Source: an uncultured Bacteroides sp.
GTDB taxonomy: Bacteria > Bacteroidota > Bacteroidia > Bacteroidales > Bacteroidaceae
Reading direction: 5' to 3'
Assembly: GCA_905198575.1 (NCBI GenBank)
Contig: CAJKDC010000109.1
Span: 1 to 5,681 of the forward strand
Length of the DNA stretch: 5,681 nucleotides
Shown here piece by piece: positions 1-5,681 of this stretch. Positions within the stretch are counted from its first letter, which is position 1, and every line of letters begins with the position of its first letter. The notes under the pieces were generated by a model. The model did not search any database and was not told the DNA's origin. It was given only the letters and a program-made list of their open reading frames with translations. A program made the position numbers and the translations under genes.

Positions 1-44
1 TCAAGAATGAAAATCTTGCGTCCTAACCGATAGACGAACGGGCC
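1..44 (-). tRNA. tRNA-Glu (anticodon UUC), 5' part only
   Basis: Read on the minus strand from 44 down, the sequence begins with a 7-nt acceptor arm (GGCCCGT), then TC, a D-arm (GTCT...AGGAC) and a perfect 5-bp anticodon stem, CAAGA (18-14) with TCTTG (6-2). The 7-nt loop TTTTCAT (13-7) places the anticodon TTC at 11-9, which reads glutamate codons GAA/GAG. The GTCT/AGGAC D-arm is typical of bacterial tRNA-Glu. The variable loop, T-arm and 3' acceptor strand lie left of the window, so the gene is cut by the window edge rather than visibly broken. It follows its own promoter and runs in the same direction as the trpB-like gene, but a terminator separates the two. Confidence 0.93.
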
Positions 45-86
45 ATCCTTTATTTGCTTCGAATGTTTGTTTCTCGATTGCGGGTG

Positions 87-117
87 CAAAGGTAGCTATT
101 TTTTTTTATCCTGCAAA
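87..117 (-). promoter_or_regulatory. Bacteroidetes-type promoter for tRNA-Glu
   Basis: On the minus strand, TTTG (117-114) is followed after exactly 19 nt by TACCTTTG (94-87). This is a full match to the primary sigma (RpoD/SigABfr) promoter consensus of Bacteroides, TTTG / TAnnTTTG. Transcription should start near 80-83, giving a leader of roughly 36-39 nt before the mature tRNA 5' end at 44, to be removed by RNase P. The spacer holds a run of A on the coding strand. Confidence 0.87.
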
Positions 118-127
118 TGTTTTGAGT

Positions 128-145
128 AGAAAAATGCATTTTTCT
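128..145. repeat. 18-bp perfect palindrome upstream of the tRNA promoter
   Basis: AGAAAAATGCATTTTTCT is identical to its own reverse complement, with its centre between 136 and 137. It lies about 10 bp upstream of the -33 element of the tRNA-Glu promoter, around positions -47 to -65 from the expected start site. It could be a protein-binding site or simply an A/T-rich UP-like element that happens to be symmetric. No function is known from the sequence alone. Confidence 0.5.
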
Positions 146-223
146 TTTGAAAAACTATGCTTTTTAACATGTATGTGGACTTTTAGGCCTGTTTTATACA
201 GATTTTAAGTAGAATAAGCGCTT

Positions 224-281
224 AAAAAAATCCTCCTTACTCGTGCCATATTTTTAGGCTGTATGGCAGAATAGGGAGGAT
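224..281 (-). terminator. Rho-independent terminator of the trpB-like gene
   Basis: On the minus strand, about 32 nt after the trpB-like stop codon, ATCCTCC (281-275) pairs with GGAGGAT (236-230). The stem continues inward through a short imperfect section to GCCATA (267-262) with TATGGC (250-245), closing an 11-nt loop (261-251). Seven T residues (230-224) follow the stem directly. A hairpin with a U-run on this strand and none on the other makes this a one-directional terminator. It should insulate the downstream tRNA-Glu promoter. Confidence 0.88.
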
Positions 282-313
282 GTTCTGTATAAAAAAGTAG
301 GTTAAAACGGCTT

Positions 314-1678
314 TTATAGCTTTTCTACGTCTTTCAGGTTCTGTTCTATGACTTCTTCGCTGAGTTCGTAGTTTTGTAGATTGCCCGACAGATATTGGTC
401 GTATGCACTCATATCAATCAGTCCGTGGCCTGACAGGTTGAAAAGAATCACTTTTTCTTCACCGGTTTCAATGCATTTCTTAGCCTCATTGATTGTAGCT
501 GCTATGGCATGGCAGGACTCCGGAGCAGGAATGATACCTTCGGCTTTTGCAAAGAGGCATCCGGCTTCGAACGATTCCAGCTGCTTGATGTCTACAGCTT
601 CCATCAGTTTGTCTTTCAGTAACTGCGAAACAATAACACCGGCACCGTGATAACGAAGACCGCCGGCATGGATGTTTGCCGGAGCAAAATTATGTCCCAG
701 TGTATACATAGGCAGCAGCGGTGTATATCCGGCTTCATCACCATAATCGTAATGGAATTTGCCTCGTGTCAGTTTGGGGCATGACGCAGGTTCGGCAGCT
801 ACATAGCGTGTCTGCTTGCCTTCGAGGATGGTATGCCGCATGAACGGGAAACAGATACCGCCAAAGTTTGAACCGCCACCGAAGCAACCGATGATGACAT
901 CGGGATACTCACCGGCCATTTCCATTTGTTTTTCTGCTTCCAGACCGATGATGGTTTGATGCAGGGTTACATGGCTCAATACAGATCCCAGCGTGTATTT
1001 ACAGTTGGGAGTGCAGCGTGCCAGTTCGATGGCTTCGGAGATGGCTGTACCCAGCGAACCCTGATGATTGGGGTACTTAGTCAGAATATCTTTACCGGCG
1101 CGTGTAGACATAGACGGTGATGGGGTGACCTGAGCACCGAAGGTCTGCATGATGCTGCGGCGGTATGGTTTCTGCTCGTAGCTGATTTTAACCTGATATA
1201 CGGCAGCTTCGAGTCCGAAAACTTTGGCAGCATACGACAAAGCAGCTCCCCACTGTCCGGCACCGGTTTCTGTCGTAATATTGGTGACTCCTTCTTTCTT
1301 GCAATAATACGCTTGGGCCAGTGCGGAGTTCAGCTTGTGCGAGCCAATCGGGCTTACACTCTCATTTTTGAAATAAATGTGTGCCGGTGTACCCAATGCC
1401 TTTTCCAGTCCGTAGGCACGTACCAGCGGGGTACTGCGGTAGTATTTATACATTTCTCTTACCTCTTCCGGAATTTCAATCCAGGCATCGGTCTGGTTCA
1501 GTTCCTGCCGGCTTAATTCTTCGGCAAAAATGGGATACAAATCCTCCGGCTTGAGCGGTTCTTTGGTGACCGGATTCAGCGGAGGCATCGGTTTATTCTT
1601 CATATCGGCCTGAATATTGTACCAGTACCGTGGGATATCTTCTTCTTCCAGGAAAAATCTCTTTTGCATTGTCTTCAT
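314..1678 (-). CDS. trpB: TrpB2-type tryptophan synthase beta-like PLP enzyme
   Basis: The 454-residue product is a fold-type II PLP enzyme of the TrpB2 subfamily (tryptophan synthase beta-like; indole + L-serine to tryptophan), expected in the cytosol. Visible landmarks are the PLP-lysine motif GSHKLN (K115), ETGAGQWG with the probable catalytic Glu137, the phosphate-binding loop GGGSN (267-271), EGIIPAPES (380-388) and NLSGHG (414-419). AGQWG and SGHG replace the AGQHG and SGRGDKD of classical TrpB. The extended N-terminus (about residues 1-75) and length above the usual 390-400 also mark TrpB2. No trpA or other trp gene is nearby, so it stands alone. Members of this subfamily can make tryptophan without TrpA, and some may act on other substrates, so the exact reaction is inferred. 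Met1 is favoured because the mapped promoter leaves a leader of about 16-19 nt; Met4 is also possible. Confidence 0.93.
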   Translation of the reverse strand: MKTMQKRFFLEEEDIPRYWYNIQADMKNKPMPPLNPVTKEPLKPEDLYPIFAEELSRQELNQTDAWIEIPEEVREMYKYYRSTPLVRAYGLEKALGTPAHIYFKNESVSPIGSHKLNSALAQAYYCKKEGVTNITTETGAGQWGAALSYAAKVFGLEAAVYQVKISYEQKPYRRSIMQTFGAQVTPSPSMSTRAGKDILTKYPNHQGSLGTAISEAIELARCTPNCKYTLGSVLSHVTLHQTIIGLEAEKQMEMAGEYPDVIIGCFGGGSNFGGICFPFMRHTILEGKQTRYVAAEPASCPKLTRGKFHYDYGDEAGYTPLLPMYTLGHNFAPANIHAGGLRYHGAGVIVSQLLKDKLMEAVDIKQLESFEAGCLFAKAEGIIPAPESCHAIAATINEAKKCIETGEEKVILFNLSGHGLIDMSAYDQYLSGNLQNYELSEEVIEQNLKDVEKL

Positions 1679-1700
1679 GGTTTTATTGAATTAGTTTTGC

Positions 1701-1731
1701 CAAAAGTAAAGAAAAAAGACTATAAAACAAA
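1701..1731 (-). promoter_or_regulatory. Promoter of the trpB-like gene
   Basis: On the minus strand, TTTG (1731-1728) is followed after 19 nt by TACTTTTG (1708-1701), a full match to the Bacteroidetes -33/-7 consensus. The expected start near 1694-1697 gives a very short leader with no room for a trp leader peptide or T-box. The sequence therefore shows no sign of attenuation control. Confidence 0.85.
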
Positions 1732-1761
1732 TTATCTGATAGTAAAAAGTGCTGTTTTATT

Positions 1762-1776
1762 TCAAAATCTTTTTGA
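1762..1776. promoter_or_regulatory. Small palindrome between divergent promoters
   Basis: TCAAAA (1762-1767) and TTTTGA (1771-1776) form an inverted repeat with a 3-bp spacer. It lies between the trpB-like promoter and the potassium-operon promoter, about 31 bp upstream of the former and 59 bp upstream of the latter. The spacing would suit a dimeric regulator, but such a short A/T-rich repeat is easily found by chance. The rest of 1732-1834 shows nothing else I can name. Confidence 0.2.
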
Positions 1777-1834
1777 GAGCCTATTCTAAACTGTCGTTAA
1801 AAAAGCAGGTAAACATGAACTTGTGGGCGAGTTA

Positions 1835-1866
1835 TTTGTTTCTTTTTGCAAGAAAGGATAAGTTTG
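1835..1866 (+). promoter_or_regulatory. Promoter of the potassium uptake operon
   Basis: TTTG (1835-1838), a 20-nt gap, then TAAGTTTG (1859-1866) matches the Bacteroidetes promoter consensus. Transcription should begin near 1870-1873, leaving a leader of about 18-21 nt before the ATG at 1891. That is too short for a riboswitch such as the ydaO c-di-AMP element found before some potassium genes. The leader is A/T-rich and lacks a clear Shine-Dalgarno sequence, as is usual in this phylum. Confidence 0.85.
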
Positions 1867-1890
1867 CAGCGTGTTTAAATAAATAGCCAA

Positions 1891-3720
1891 ATGGATAATT
1901 GGGAACGGTTTTTATGGAACCCCTTGAAGGTGATTTCTTCCTACTGGGTGTATTTGCTGAAAGTCATCGAGGGGCTGGCCTATTTTTTTTCATTCTTATT
2001 TCCTGTATCGTTAGTCTACGAACACGGGTTTATGCTGACATCGGATGAGGTTTCTTATCTGAGGGTGATCAGTAATGTTACCTGGCTGGTGTTTTTACTG
2101 CATTATTTTTTCTCTATTGTAGGCAATAGGGAGGAGGTGCGTGCCCGCTTTACGTTATGGACCTGGATTTTGTCTGTCTGTTTGTTTTTTACGCTTTTGC
2201 CCGTCGTTTTCCATAAGCCGGAAGAGGCCAGCGGGGTACTGGGGGTATGGAACTTTTTTCATAGCCAGCTGTATCGCACCATTATTTTGTTTCTGTTGTC
2301 ACTTTCTCAGTTATCCAGTTATTTTGTTCGCTTATTGGGCAAGCGCACTAATCCGTCGCTTATACTCTCTTCCAGCTTCCTGTTGCTGATGCTGGTCGGT
2401 GCCGGATTGCTTATGTTGCCTAGGGCTACCTATCATGGCATATCGTGGGTAGATGCTTTGTTTACCTCCACCAGTGCCGTATGTGTCACGGGACTGGTTA
2501 CACTGGACGTGGCGACTACGTTTACACGCGAAGGCCAGATTGTGCTGATGCTGCTGATACAGATAGGCGGTTTGGGTGTAATGACGCTGACCAGCTTTTT
2601 TGCGATGTTCTTTATGGGTAACACTTCGCTGTACAGCCAGTTGGTGGTGCGCGATATGGTCAGCTCAAAATCCTTGAACTCGCTGCTTTCTACCTTGGTT
2701 TATATCTTGGGATTTACCCTGTTTATAGAAGCGCTGGGCATGCTTTTTATCTGGCTCAGCATTCACGATACATTGGGGATGACCTTGGAAGAGGAACTGT
2801 TCTTTTCCGCTTTCCATTCGGTTTCTGCCTTCTGTAATGCCGGTTTCTCTACGCTTCCCGGTAATCTGGGAAATGACTGGGTGATGGGAGGGCACATACC
2901 GCTTTATATTGTGGTGTCCTTTCTTATTATATTGGGTGGTATAGGTTTCCCTATTTTGGTGAATCTGTCCACTACGCTGAATTATTATATCCGGCATGCC
3001 TGCTGGAAGCTGTTCCGCCGTTCGGAATACTTTCCGGCAAAAGTACATTTATATGATTTGAATACGCGGATTGTGTTTTATATGACCGTACTGCTGGTTG
3101 TAGGAGGAACGGTCGTAATAGCCTTGCTGGAGTGGAACCATGCATTGCAGGGCTTGCCCGTATGGGATAAATGGGTGCATGCATTTTTTAATTCGGTGTG
3201 CCCGCGTACAGCCGGTTTCTGCAGTATCAGTCTGCCTACGCTTTCGGCCCAAAGTCTGCTGTTTATGATTTTGCTGATGGTGATAGGAGGTGGAACACAA
3301 TCGACGGCCGGTGGTGTGAAGGTCAATGTATTTACTGTAATCCTGGTGAACCTGTGGGCAGTGATACGCGGACGCGAACGTCCTGTTATCATGAAGCGGG
3401 AGCTGTCGGACGATTCGGTACGCCGTTCGAATGCAGCCTTACTGCTGTATGCTATATTCCTTTTCGTGGGTGTGTTTACTCTTTCGCTGATAGAACCTCA
3501 TGCGTCGTTGCTGACCATCACTTTCGAGTGTGTGTCGGCATTGAGTACCGTTGGCTCAAGCATGGATTTCACGCCAACCATGAGCACGGCAGGCAAGCTG
3601 CTGGTAATATTGATGATGTTTATAGGCCGTGTAGGTGCACTGACGTTTGTGAATGGGTTAATCAAGCAGGAAGAAAAGAAAAAGTACAGGTATCCGAGTG
3701 ATAATATTATAATTAACTGA
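1891..3720 (+). CDS. trkH: TrkH/KtrB-family potassium uptake membrane subunit
   Basis: This 609-residue inner-membrane protein is the ion-conducting subunit of a Trk/Ktr potassium uptake system. Four pore loops of the fourfold repeat are visible: STSAVCVTGL (193-202), SVSAFCNAGF (310-319), SVCPRTAGF (435-443) and CVSALSTVGS (547-556). Each keeps the filter glycine (201, 318, 442, 555) expected for potassium selectivity. The glycine-rich segment IGGGTQSTAGGVK (465-477) matches the gating loop of KtrB/TrkH, and GRVG (579-582) carries the conserved arginine of the last helix. The core starts near residue 153. Before it lie about 150 residues with roughly four hydrophobic segments (about 17-40, 56-77, 87-107, 126-147), which explains the length beyond KtrB (about 450) and TrkH (about 480). 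A matched promoter lies just upstream, and the RCK gene follows after one base. The trkH or ktrB name is a family assignment. Confidence 0.94.
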   Translation: MDNWERFLWNPLKVISSYWVYLLKVIEGLAYFFSFLFPVSLVYEHGFMLTSDEVSYLRVISNVTWLVFLLHYFFSIVGNREEVRARFTLWTWILSVCLFFTLLPVVFHKPEEASGVLGVWNFFHSQLYRTIILFLLSLSQLSSYFVRLLGKRTNPSLILSSSFLLLMLVGAGLLMLPRATYHGISWVDALFTSTSAVCVTGLVTLDVATTFTREGQIVLMLLIQIGGLGVMTLTSFFAMFFMGNTSLYSQLVVRDMVSSKSLNSLLSTLVYILGFTLFIEALGMLFIWLSIHDTLGMTLEEELFFSAFHSVSAFCNAGFSTLPGNLGNDWVMGGHIPLYIVVSFLIILGGIGFPILVNLSTTLNYYIRHACWKLFRRSEYFPAKVHLYDLNTRIVFYMTVLLVVGGTVVIALLEWNHALQGLPVWDKWVHAFFNSVCPRTAGFCSISLPTLSAQSLLFMILLMVIGGGTQSTAGGVKVNVFTVILVNLWAVIRGRERPVIMKRELSDDSVRRSNAALLLYAIFLFVGVFTLSLIEPHASLLTITFECVSALSTVGSSMDFTPTMSTAGKLLVILMMFIGRVGALTFVNGLIKQEEKKKYRYPSDNIIIN

Positions 3721-3721
3721 T

Positions 3722-4408
3722 ATGAAATACATAATCATTGGTTTGGGAAACTATGGAAGTGTACTGGCCGAAGAACTGACCGAGCTGGGACACGAAGTGA
3801 TCGGTGTAGACAGTGACGCATTGCGCGTGGAACAGCTTAAAGACAAGGTGGCTACATCGTTTGTGATGGATGCTACCGACGAGCAGGCCATCGCAGTGTT
3901 GCCTTTGCATACGGTAGATGTGGTTATTGTTACGGTAGGCGAGAATTTCGGGGCTTCGGTGCGTGTGGTGGCTCTGCTCAAGAAGAATAAGGTGAAACAT
4001 ATTTATGCCCGTGCCGTAGATGATATTCACAAGTCTATACTCGAGGCTTTCGAGCTTGATAAAATTCTTACACCGGAGCAGGAAGCGGCTCGCAGTCTGG
4101 TGCGCCGACTTGAGCTGAATGCATTTGTAGAGTCTTTCCGTATTGATACGGAGCATTATATATTCAAGTTTGGTATACCTTCCAAGCTGGTAGGAGTTAA
4201 GCTGAATGAGCTGAAACTGGAACAGAGTTTTGGTATTACCGTGATTTCGCTTATTAAGGGAAAGACGGTGGTCAATAATCTGGGGCTTTCTATTCTGAAA
4301 TGTCAGGTCCCCGATACCTTTGATTTGGAAATGGAGCTTGCAGCCGATGATAAGCTGGTTTGTTACGGACTCTATAAAGACTTCGTACGTTTCTGGAAGT
4401 CTTTATAG
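3722..4408 (+). CDS. trkA: KtrA/TrkA-type RCK gating subunit of potassium uptake
   Basis: The 228-residue product is a cytosolic regulator expected to form a ring under the TrkH/KtrB dimer and gate it by nucleotide binding. The N-terminal RCK_N Rossmann domain (about 1-120) has GLGNYG (7-12) at the dinucleotide loop, the acidic Asp30 at the end of strand 2 (VIGVD) for adenosine ribose, and MDATD (49-53). The LTPEQ segment (116-120) is at the place where KtrA proteins carry a conserved PE. An RCK_C domain fills about 135-220. One RCK_N plus one RCK_C makes it KtrA-like, unlike the duplicated TrkA of E. coli (about 458 residues). Its ATG comes one base after the upstream TGA with no visible ribosome-binding site, so translation is probably coupled. 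RCK_C domains of some KtrA proteins bind c-di-AMP; the sequence does not settle this here. The last codons lie inside a long hairpin. Confidence 0.94.
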   Translation: MKYIIIGLGNYGSVLAEELTELGHEVIGVDSDALRVEQLKDKVATSFVMDATDEQAIAVLPLHTVDVVIVTVGENFGASVRVVALLKKNKVKHIYARAVDDIHKSILEAFELDKILTPEQEAARSLVRRLELNAFVESFRIDTEHYIFKFGIPSKLVGVKLNELKLEQSFGITVISLIKGKTVVNNLGLSILKCQVPDTFDLEMELAADDKLVCYGLYKDFVRFWKSL

Positions 4409-4414
4409 CAGTCC
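4367..4414. other. Long hairpin spanning the ktrA/trkA stop codon
   Basis: GGACTCTATAAAGACTTC (4367-4384) pairs with 4396-4414 around an 11-nt loop (4385-4395), giving 18 base pairs with one bulged C at 4409. The inner 13 pairs are uninterrupted. The last codons and TAG stop (4406-4408) of the RCK gene are in the structure. The minus-strand mltG transcript would form the same stem 15 nt after its stop. No T-run follows directly on either strand; on the plus strand a T-rich stretch (4429-4442) begins 14 nt later. It probably marks the 3' end of both convergent transcripts, as a non-canonical terminator or a stem protecting against exonucleases. Confidence 0.65.
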
Positions 4415-4429
4415 TCTGGGTTGCAGGAT

Positions 4430-5452
4430 TTATTTTATATTTCTGCGGTTCAGTTCGCGCTGATATTTTTGGGCATTCTTTTGATGTTCGCTCAAATTGC
4501 TGGCAAAATTGTGCGTACCGTCCAAGGTCTCTTTGGCACACATATACAGGTAGTTGTGTTTTTGGGCATTGAGTACGCTCTCTATGCCGGCTACAGACGG
4601 GATACGGATTGGACCGGGAGGGAGTCCGGCATGCTTGTAGGTATTATACGGACTTTCTACTTCCAGATGCTTGTGCAGGATACGCTTCAGTCCCGGATTG
4701 TTCAGCGCGAATTTGACAGTCGGATCGGCCTGCAGTGGCATACCGATGCGCAAACGGTTCAGGTACAGTCCGGCTATGGTCGGCTTTTCCGCGTTATTGG
4801 CTGTTTCTTCGTCTACGATGGATGCCAGTGTGACCACCTCGGTAGGAGTCAGTCCCAGTGCCTTGGCTTTTTCCTGGCGTTCTTCGTTCCAGAAACGCTT
4901 GTGCTCTTTCTGCATGCGTGCGAAGAAATCTTCCGGTTCGATGGTCCAGTAAACCTGATATGTATTGGGAATAAAAAGTGCCGGCAGGGTTTGCGGAGTA
5001 TAACCCAATTTTTTGCAGAACGAAGTGTCGGCCAACATACCGGCCAGTGTTGCAGAGTCTGCCATAATCTGACGGGCTACTTTTTGCATCAGGATGTTTA
5101 CGGTGCGTGTGCTGGGGAGAATAAGGTTTACCGGGGTCTGCTGGCCGCTTTTCAGATGGTGAATCAATGTCCAGCAGCTATAGTCCGGTGATAGGCTGTA
5201 TGCTCCCGGATGAATCTTTCCGGGATAACCGGTCAGTGTAGCCAGAAGCTTGAATGTCGTAAAGTGGGTGATTTTTCCGGTAACTTTTACTTTGTGATAT
5301 ACTGAGTCGATGTTGTCGTCAGCATCGATATATAGCATTGCCTTTTTTTCGATGGGGAAGGGGCGGGTAAGGACTGCTGTATAATAAGCTGTAAAAAGTC
5401 CGCCGAGAAGTATTATACACAGCAGCAGAATTACAAGTTTGCTTTTCTTCAT
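4430..5452 (-). CDS. mltG: Endolytic murein transglycosylase MltG (YceG-like)
   Basis: The 340-residue product cleaves nascent peptidoglycan glycan strands internally and is thought to set strand length by acting near synthesis sites. Residues 1-28 form a short basic end plus one membrane helix (about 6-27) with no lipobox, so it should be anchored in the inner membrane with the rest in the periplasm. A LysM-like region (about 40-105) comes before the YceG catalytic domain. In ASIVDEET (210-217), Glu216 aligns with the catalytic Glu218 of E. coli MltG. Other family motifs are FIPNTYQVYW (160-169), NRLRIGMPLQADPTV (232-246), SPYNTYKHAGLPPGPI (267-282) and DGTHNFASN (311-319). Length matches the E. 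coli protein (340). The start is supported by the MKK plus helix beginning. It faces the potassium operon tail to tail. No consensus promoter is visible in the 45 bp before the upstream terminator. Confidence 0.95.
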   Translation of the reverse strand: MKKSKLVILLLCIILLGGLFTAYYTAVLTRPFPIEKKAMLYIDADDNIDSVYHKVKVTGKITHFTTFKLLATLTGYPGKIHPGAYSLSPDYSCWTLIHHLKSGQQTPVNLILPSTRTVNILMQKVARQIMADSATLAGMLADTSFCKKLGYTPQTLPALFIPNTYQVYWTIEPEDFFARMQKEHKRFWNEERQEKAKALGLTPTEVVTLASIVDEETANNAEKPTIAGLYLNRLRIGMPLQADPTVKFALNNPGLKRILHKHLEVESPYNTYKHAGLPPGPIRIPSVAGIESVLNAQKHNYLYMCAKETLDGTHNFASNLSEHQKNAQKYQRELNRRNIK

Positions 5453-5490
5453 GTTTATCAGAATGCAGTTAAGTATTCGGGAACAGCAAT

Positions 5491-5530
5491 AAAAAAAGGA
5501 TATAATCAGTGTCCTGACTATATCCTTTTT
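5491..5530 (-). terminator. Rho-independent terminator after rpmA
   Basis: On the minus strand, 23 nt after the rpmA stop, GGATATAGTCAG (5525-5514) pairs fully with CTGATTATATCC (5509-5498) around a 4-nt loop, including one G-U pair. It is followed by seven T residues (5497-5491). The flanking A and T runs lengthen the stem by about five A-U pairs. On the plus strand the stem has an A-C mismatch and five T residues follow, so weak termination in that direction is also possible, but no plus-strand gene enters from the left. Confidence 0.88.
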
Positions 5531-5553
5531 GAATTTCTTTGTTTAGTCGGATA

Positions 5554-5681
5554 TTATGCTTCAGCAAAAGGAACTACAGAAACGAAGCTCTTGTCTTCGC
5601 GACCTTTCTTGAAACATACAGTTCCGTCTACCAATGCGTAAAGAGTGTGGTCACTACCCATACCTACGTTTTCACCTGGGT
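5554..5681 (-). CDS. rpmA: Ribosomal protein L27, C-terminal part (partial)
   Basis: The last 41 codons of a minus-strand gene are present, ending at TAA (5556-5554); the 5' part lies right of the window. The translation includes PGENVGMGSDHTLYALVDG followed by a TVCFKKGREDKSF segment and ends VVPFAEA. This matches the C-terminal half of bacterial L27 (E. coli has ANVGCGRDHTLFAKADG at the same place). L27 is a large-subunit protein whose N-terminal tail reaches the peptidyl-transferase centre; that tail is outside the window. In most bacteria rpmA follows rplU (L21), which would be expected further right. A terminator 23 nt downstream shows that rpmA is the last gene of its operon. Confidence 0.95.
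   Translation of the reverse strand, partial: PGENVGMGSDHTLYALVDGTVCFKKGREDKSFVSVVPFAEA

Noticed and set aside
215..224. TAAGCGCTTA, a 10-bp palindrome at the end of the terminator T-run
   Set aside because: It is short and not placed near a promoter. It is within chance expectation and needs no separate function.
1815..1886. 23-codon open frame just upstream of trkH, a possible leader peptide
   Set aside because: The consensus promoter at 1835-1866 lies inside it, so transcripts from that promoter would start after its ATG. It has no other support.
1741..1890. Possible riboswitch before the potassium operon
   Set aside because: The mapped promoter leaves a leader of only about 20 nt, too short for a ydaO-type or other riboswitch.
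2665..3392. Several overlapping minus-strand open frames of 70-127 codons
   Set aside because: They are antisense to the pore-loop region of the trkH-like gene, overlap each other and show no protein family features.
3198..3701. 167-codon plus-strand open frame
   Set aside because: It is a shifted frame inside the 3' half of the trkH-like gene, with no recognisable family and no initiation signal.
3713..4156. 147-codon minus-strand open frame
   Set aside because: It is antisense to the RCK gene, whose nucleotide-binding motif and domain order are clear. It is His/Gln-rich and resembles no family I know.
4421..5191. 256-codon plus-strand open frame
   Set aside because: It lies entirely antisense to mltG, whose family motifs are clear. 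Its translation is rich in Cys, Gln and Arg with no recognisable domain, and no promoter precedes it.
1..5681. Mobile element, CRISPR array or defence system
   Set aside because: I found no direct-repeat arrays, transposase or integrase motifs, terminal inverted repeats or unknown gene clusters. Every long gene belongs to a recognised housekeeping family.

Overview
The window looks like chromosomal DNA from a gut Bacteroidales species (Bacteroides, Phocaeicola or a close relative). Three intergenic sites match the Bacteroidetes promoter consensus (TTTG, 19-20 bp, TAnnTTTG) exactly. The start codons lack clear Shine-Dalgarno sequences, and the predicted proteins read like Bacteroidales family members. 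The species cannot be fixed from this sequence alone. I see no insertion sequence, phage gene, CRISPR array or attachment site, and no clear foreign composition.

Layout from left to right. The window opens inside a minus-strand tRNA-Glu(UUC) gene; its 5' half, leader and promoter are present, with an 18-bp perfect palindrome just upstream of the promoter. Next is a minus-strand gene for a TrpB2-type tryptophan synthase beta-like PLP enzyme, with its own promoter and a strong rho-independent terminator. About 100 bp from that promoter, a divergent plus-strand promoter drives a two-gene potassium uptake operon. This encodes a 609-residue TrkH/KtrB-type membrane subunit and, after a single-base gap, a 228-residue KtrA/TrkA-type RCK gating subunit. 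The operon meets mltG (minus strand, endolytic murein transglycosylase) tail to tail, 21 bp apart, and a long RNA hairpin spans the end of the RCK gene. Right of mltG are a hairpin terminator and the 3' end of rpmA (ribosomal protein L27, minus strand), which runs off the window.

How the genes work together. The two potassium genes form one functional unit: an ion-conducting membrane protein plus a cytosolic nucleotide-binding ring that gates it. The other genes are independent housekeeping functions: tRNA, indole/serine or tryptophan metabolism, cell-wall glycan processing and the ribosome. I found no new multi-gene system. The points most worth a second look are the four-helix N-terminal extension of the TrkH-like protein, the hairpin overlapping the ktrA stop codon, and the palindrome upstream of the tRNA promoter. 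The longest gene-free stretch is 45-313 (269 bp), which holds the tRNA promoter, the palindrome and the terminator of the trpB-like gene.
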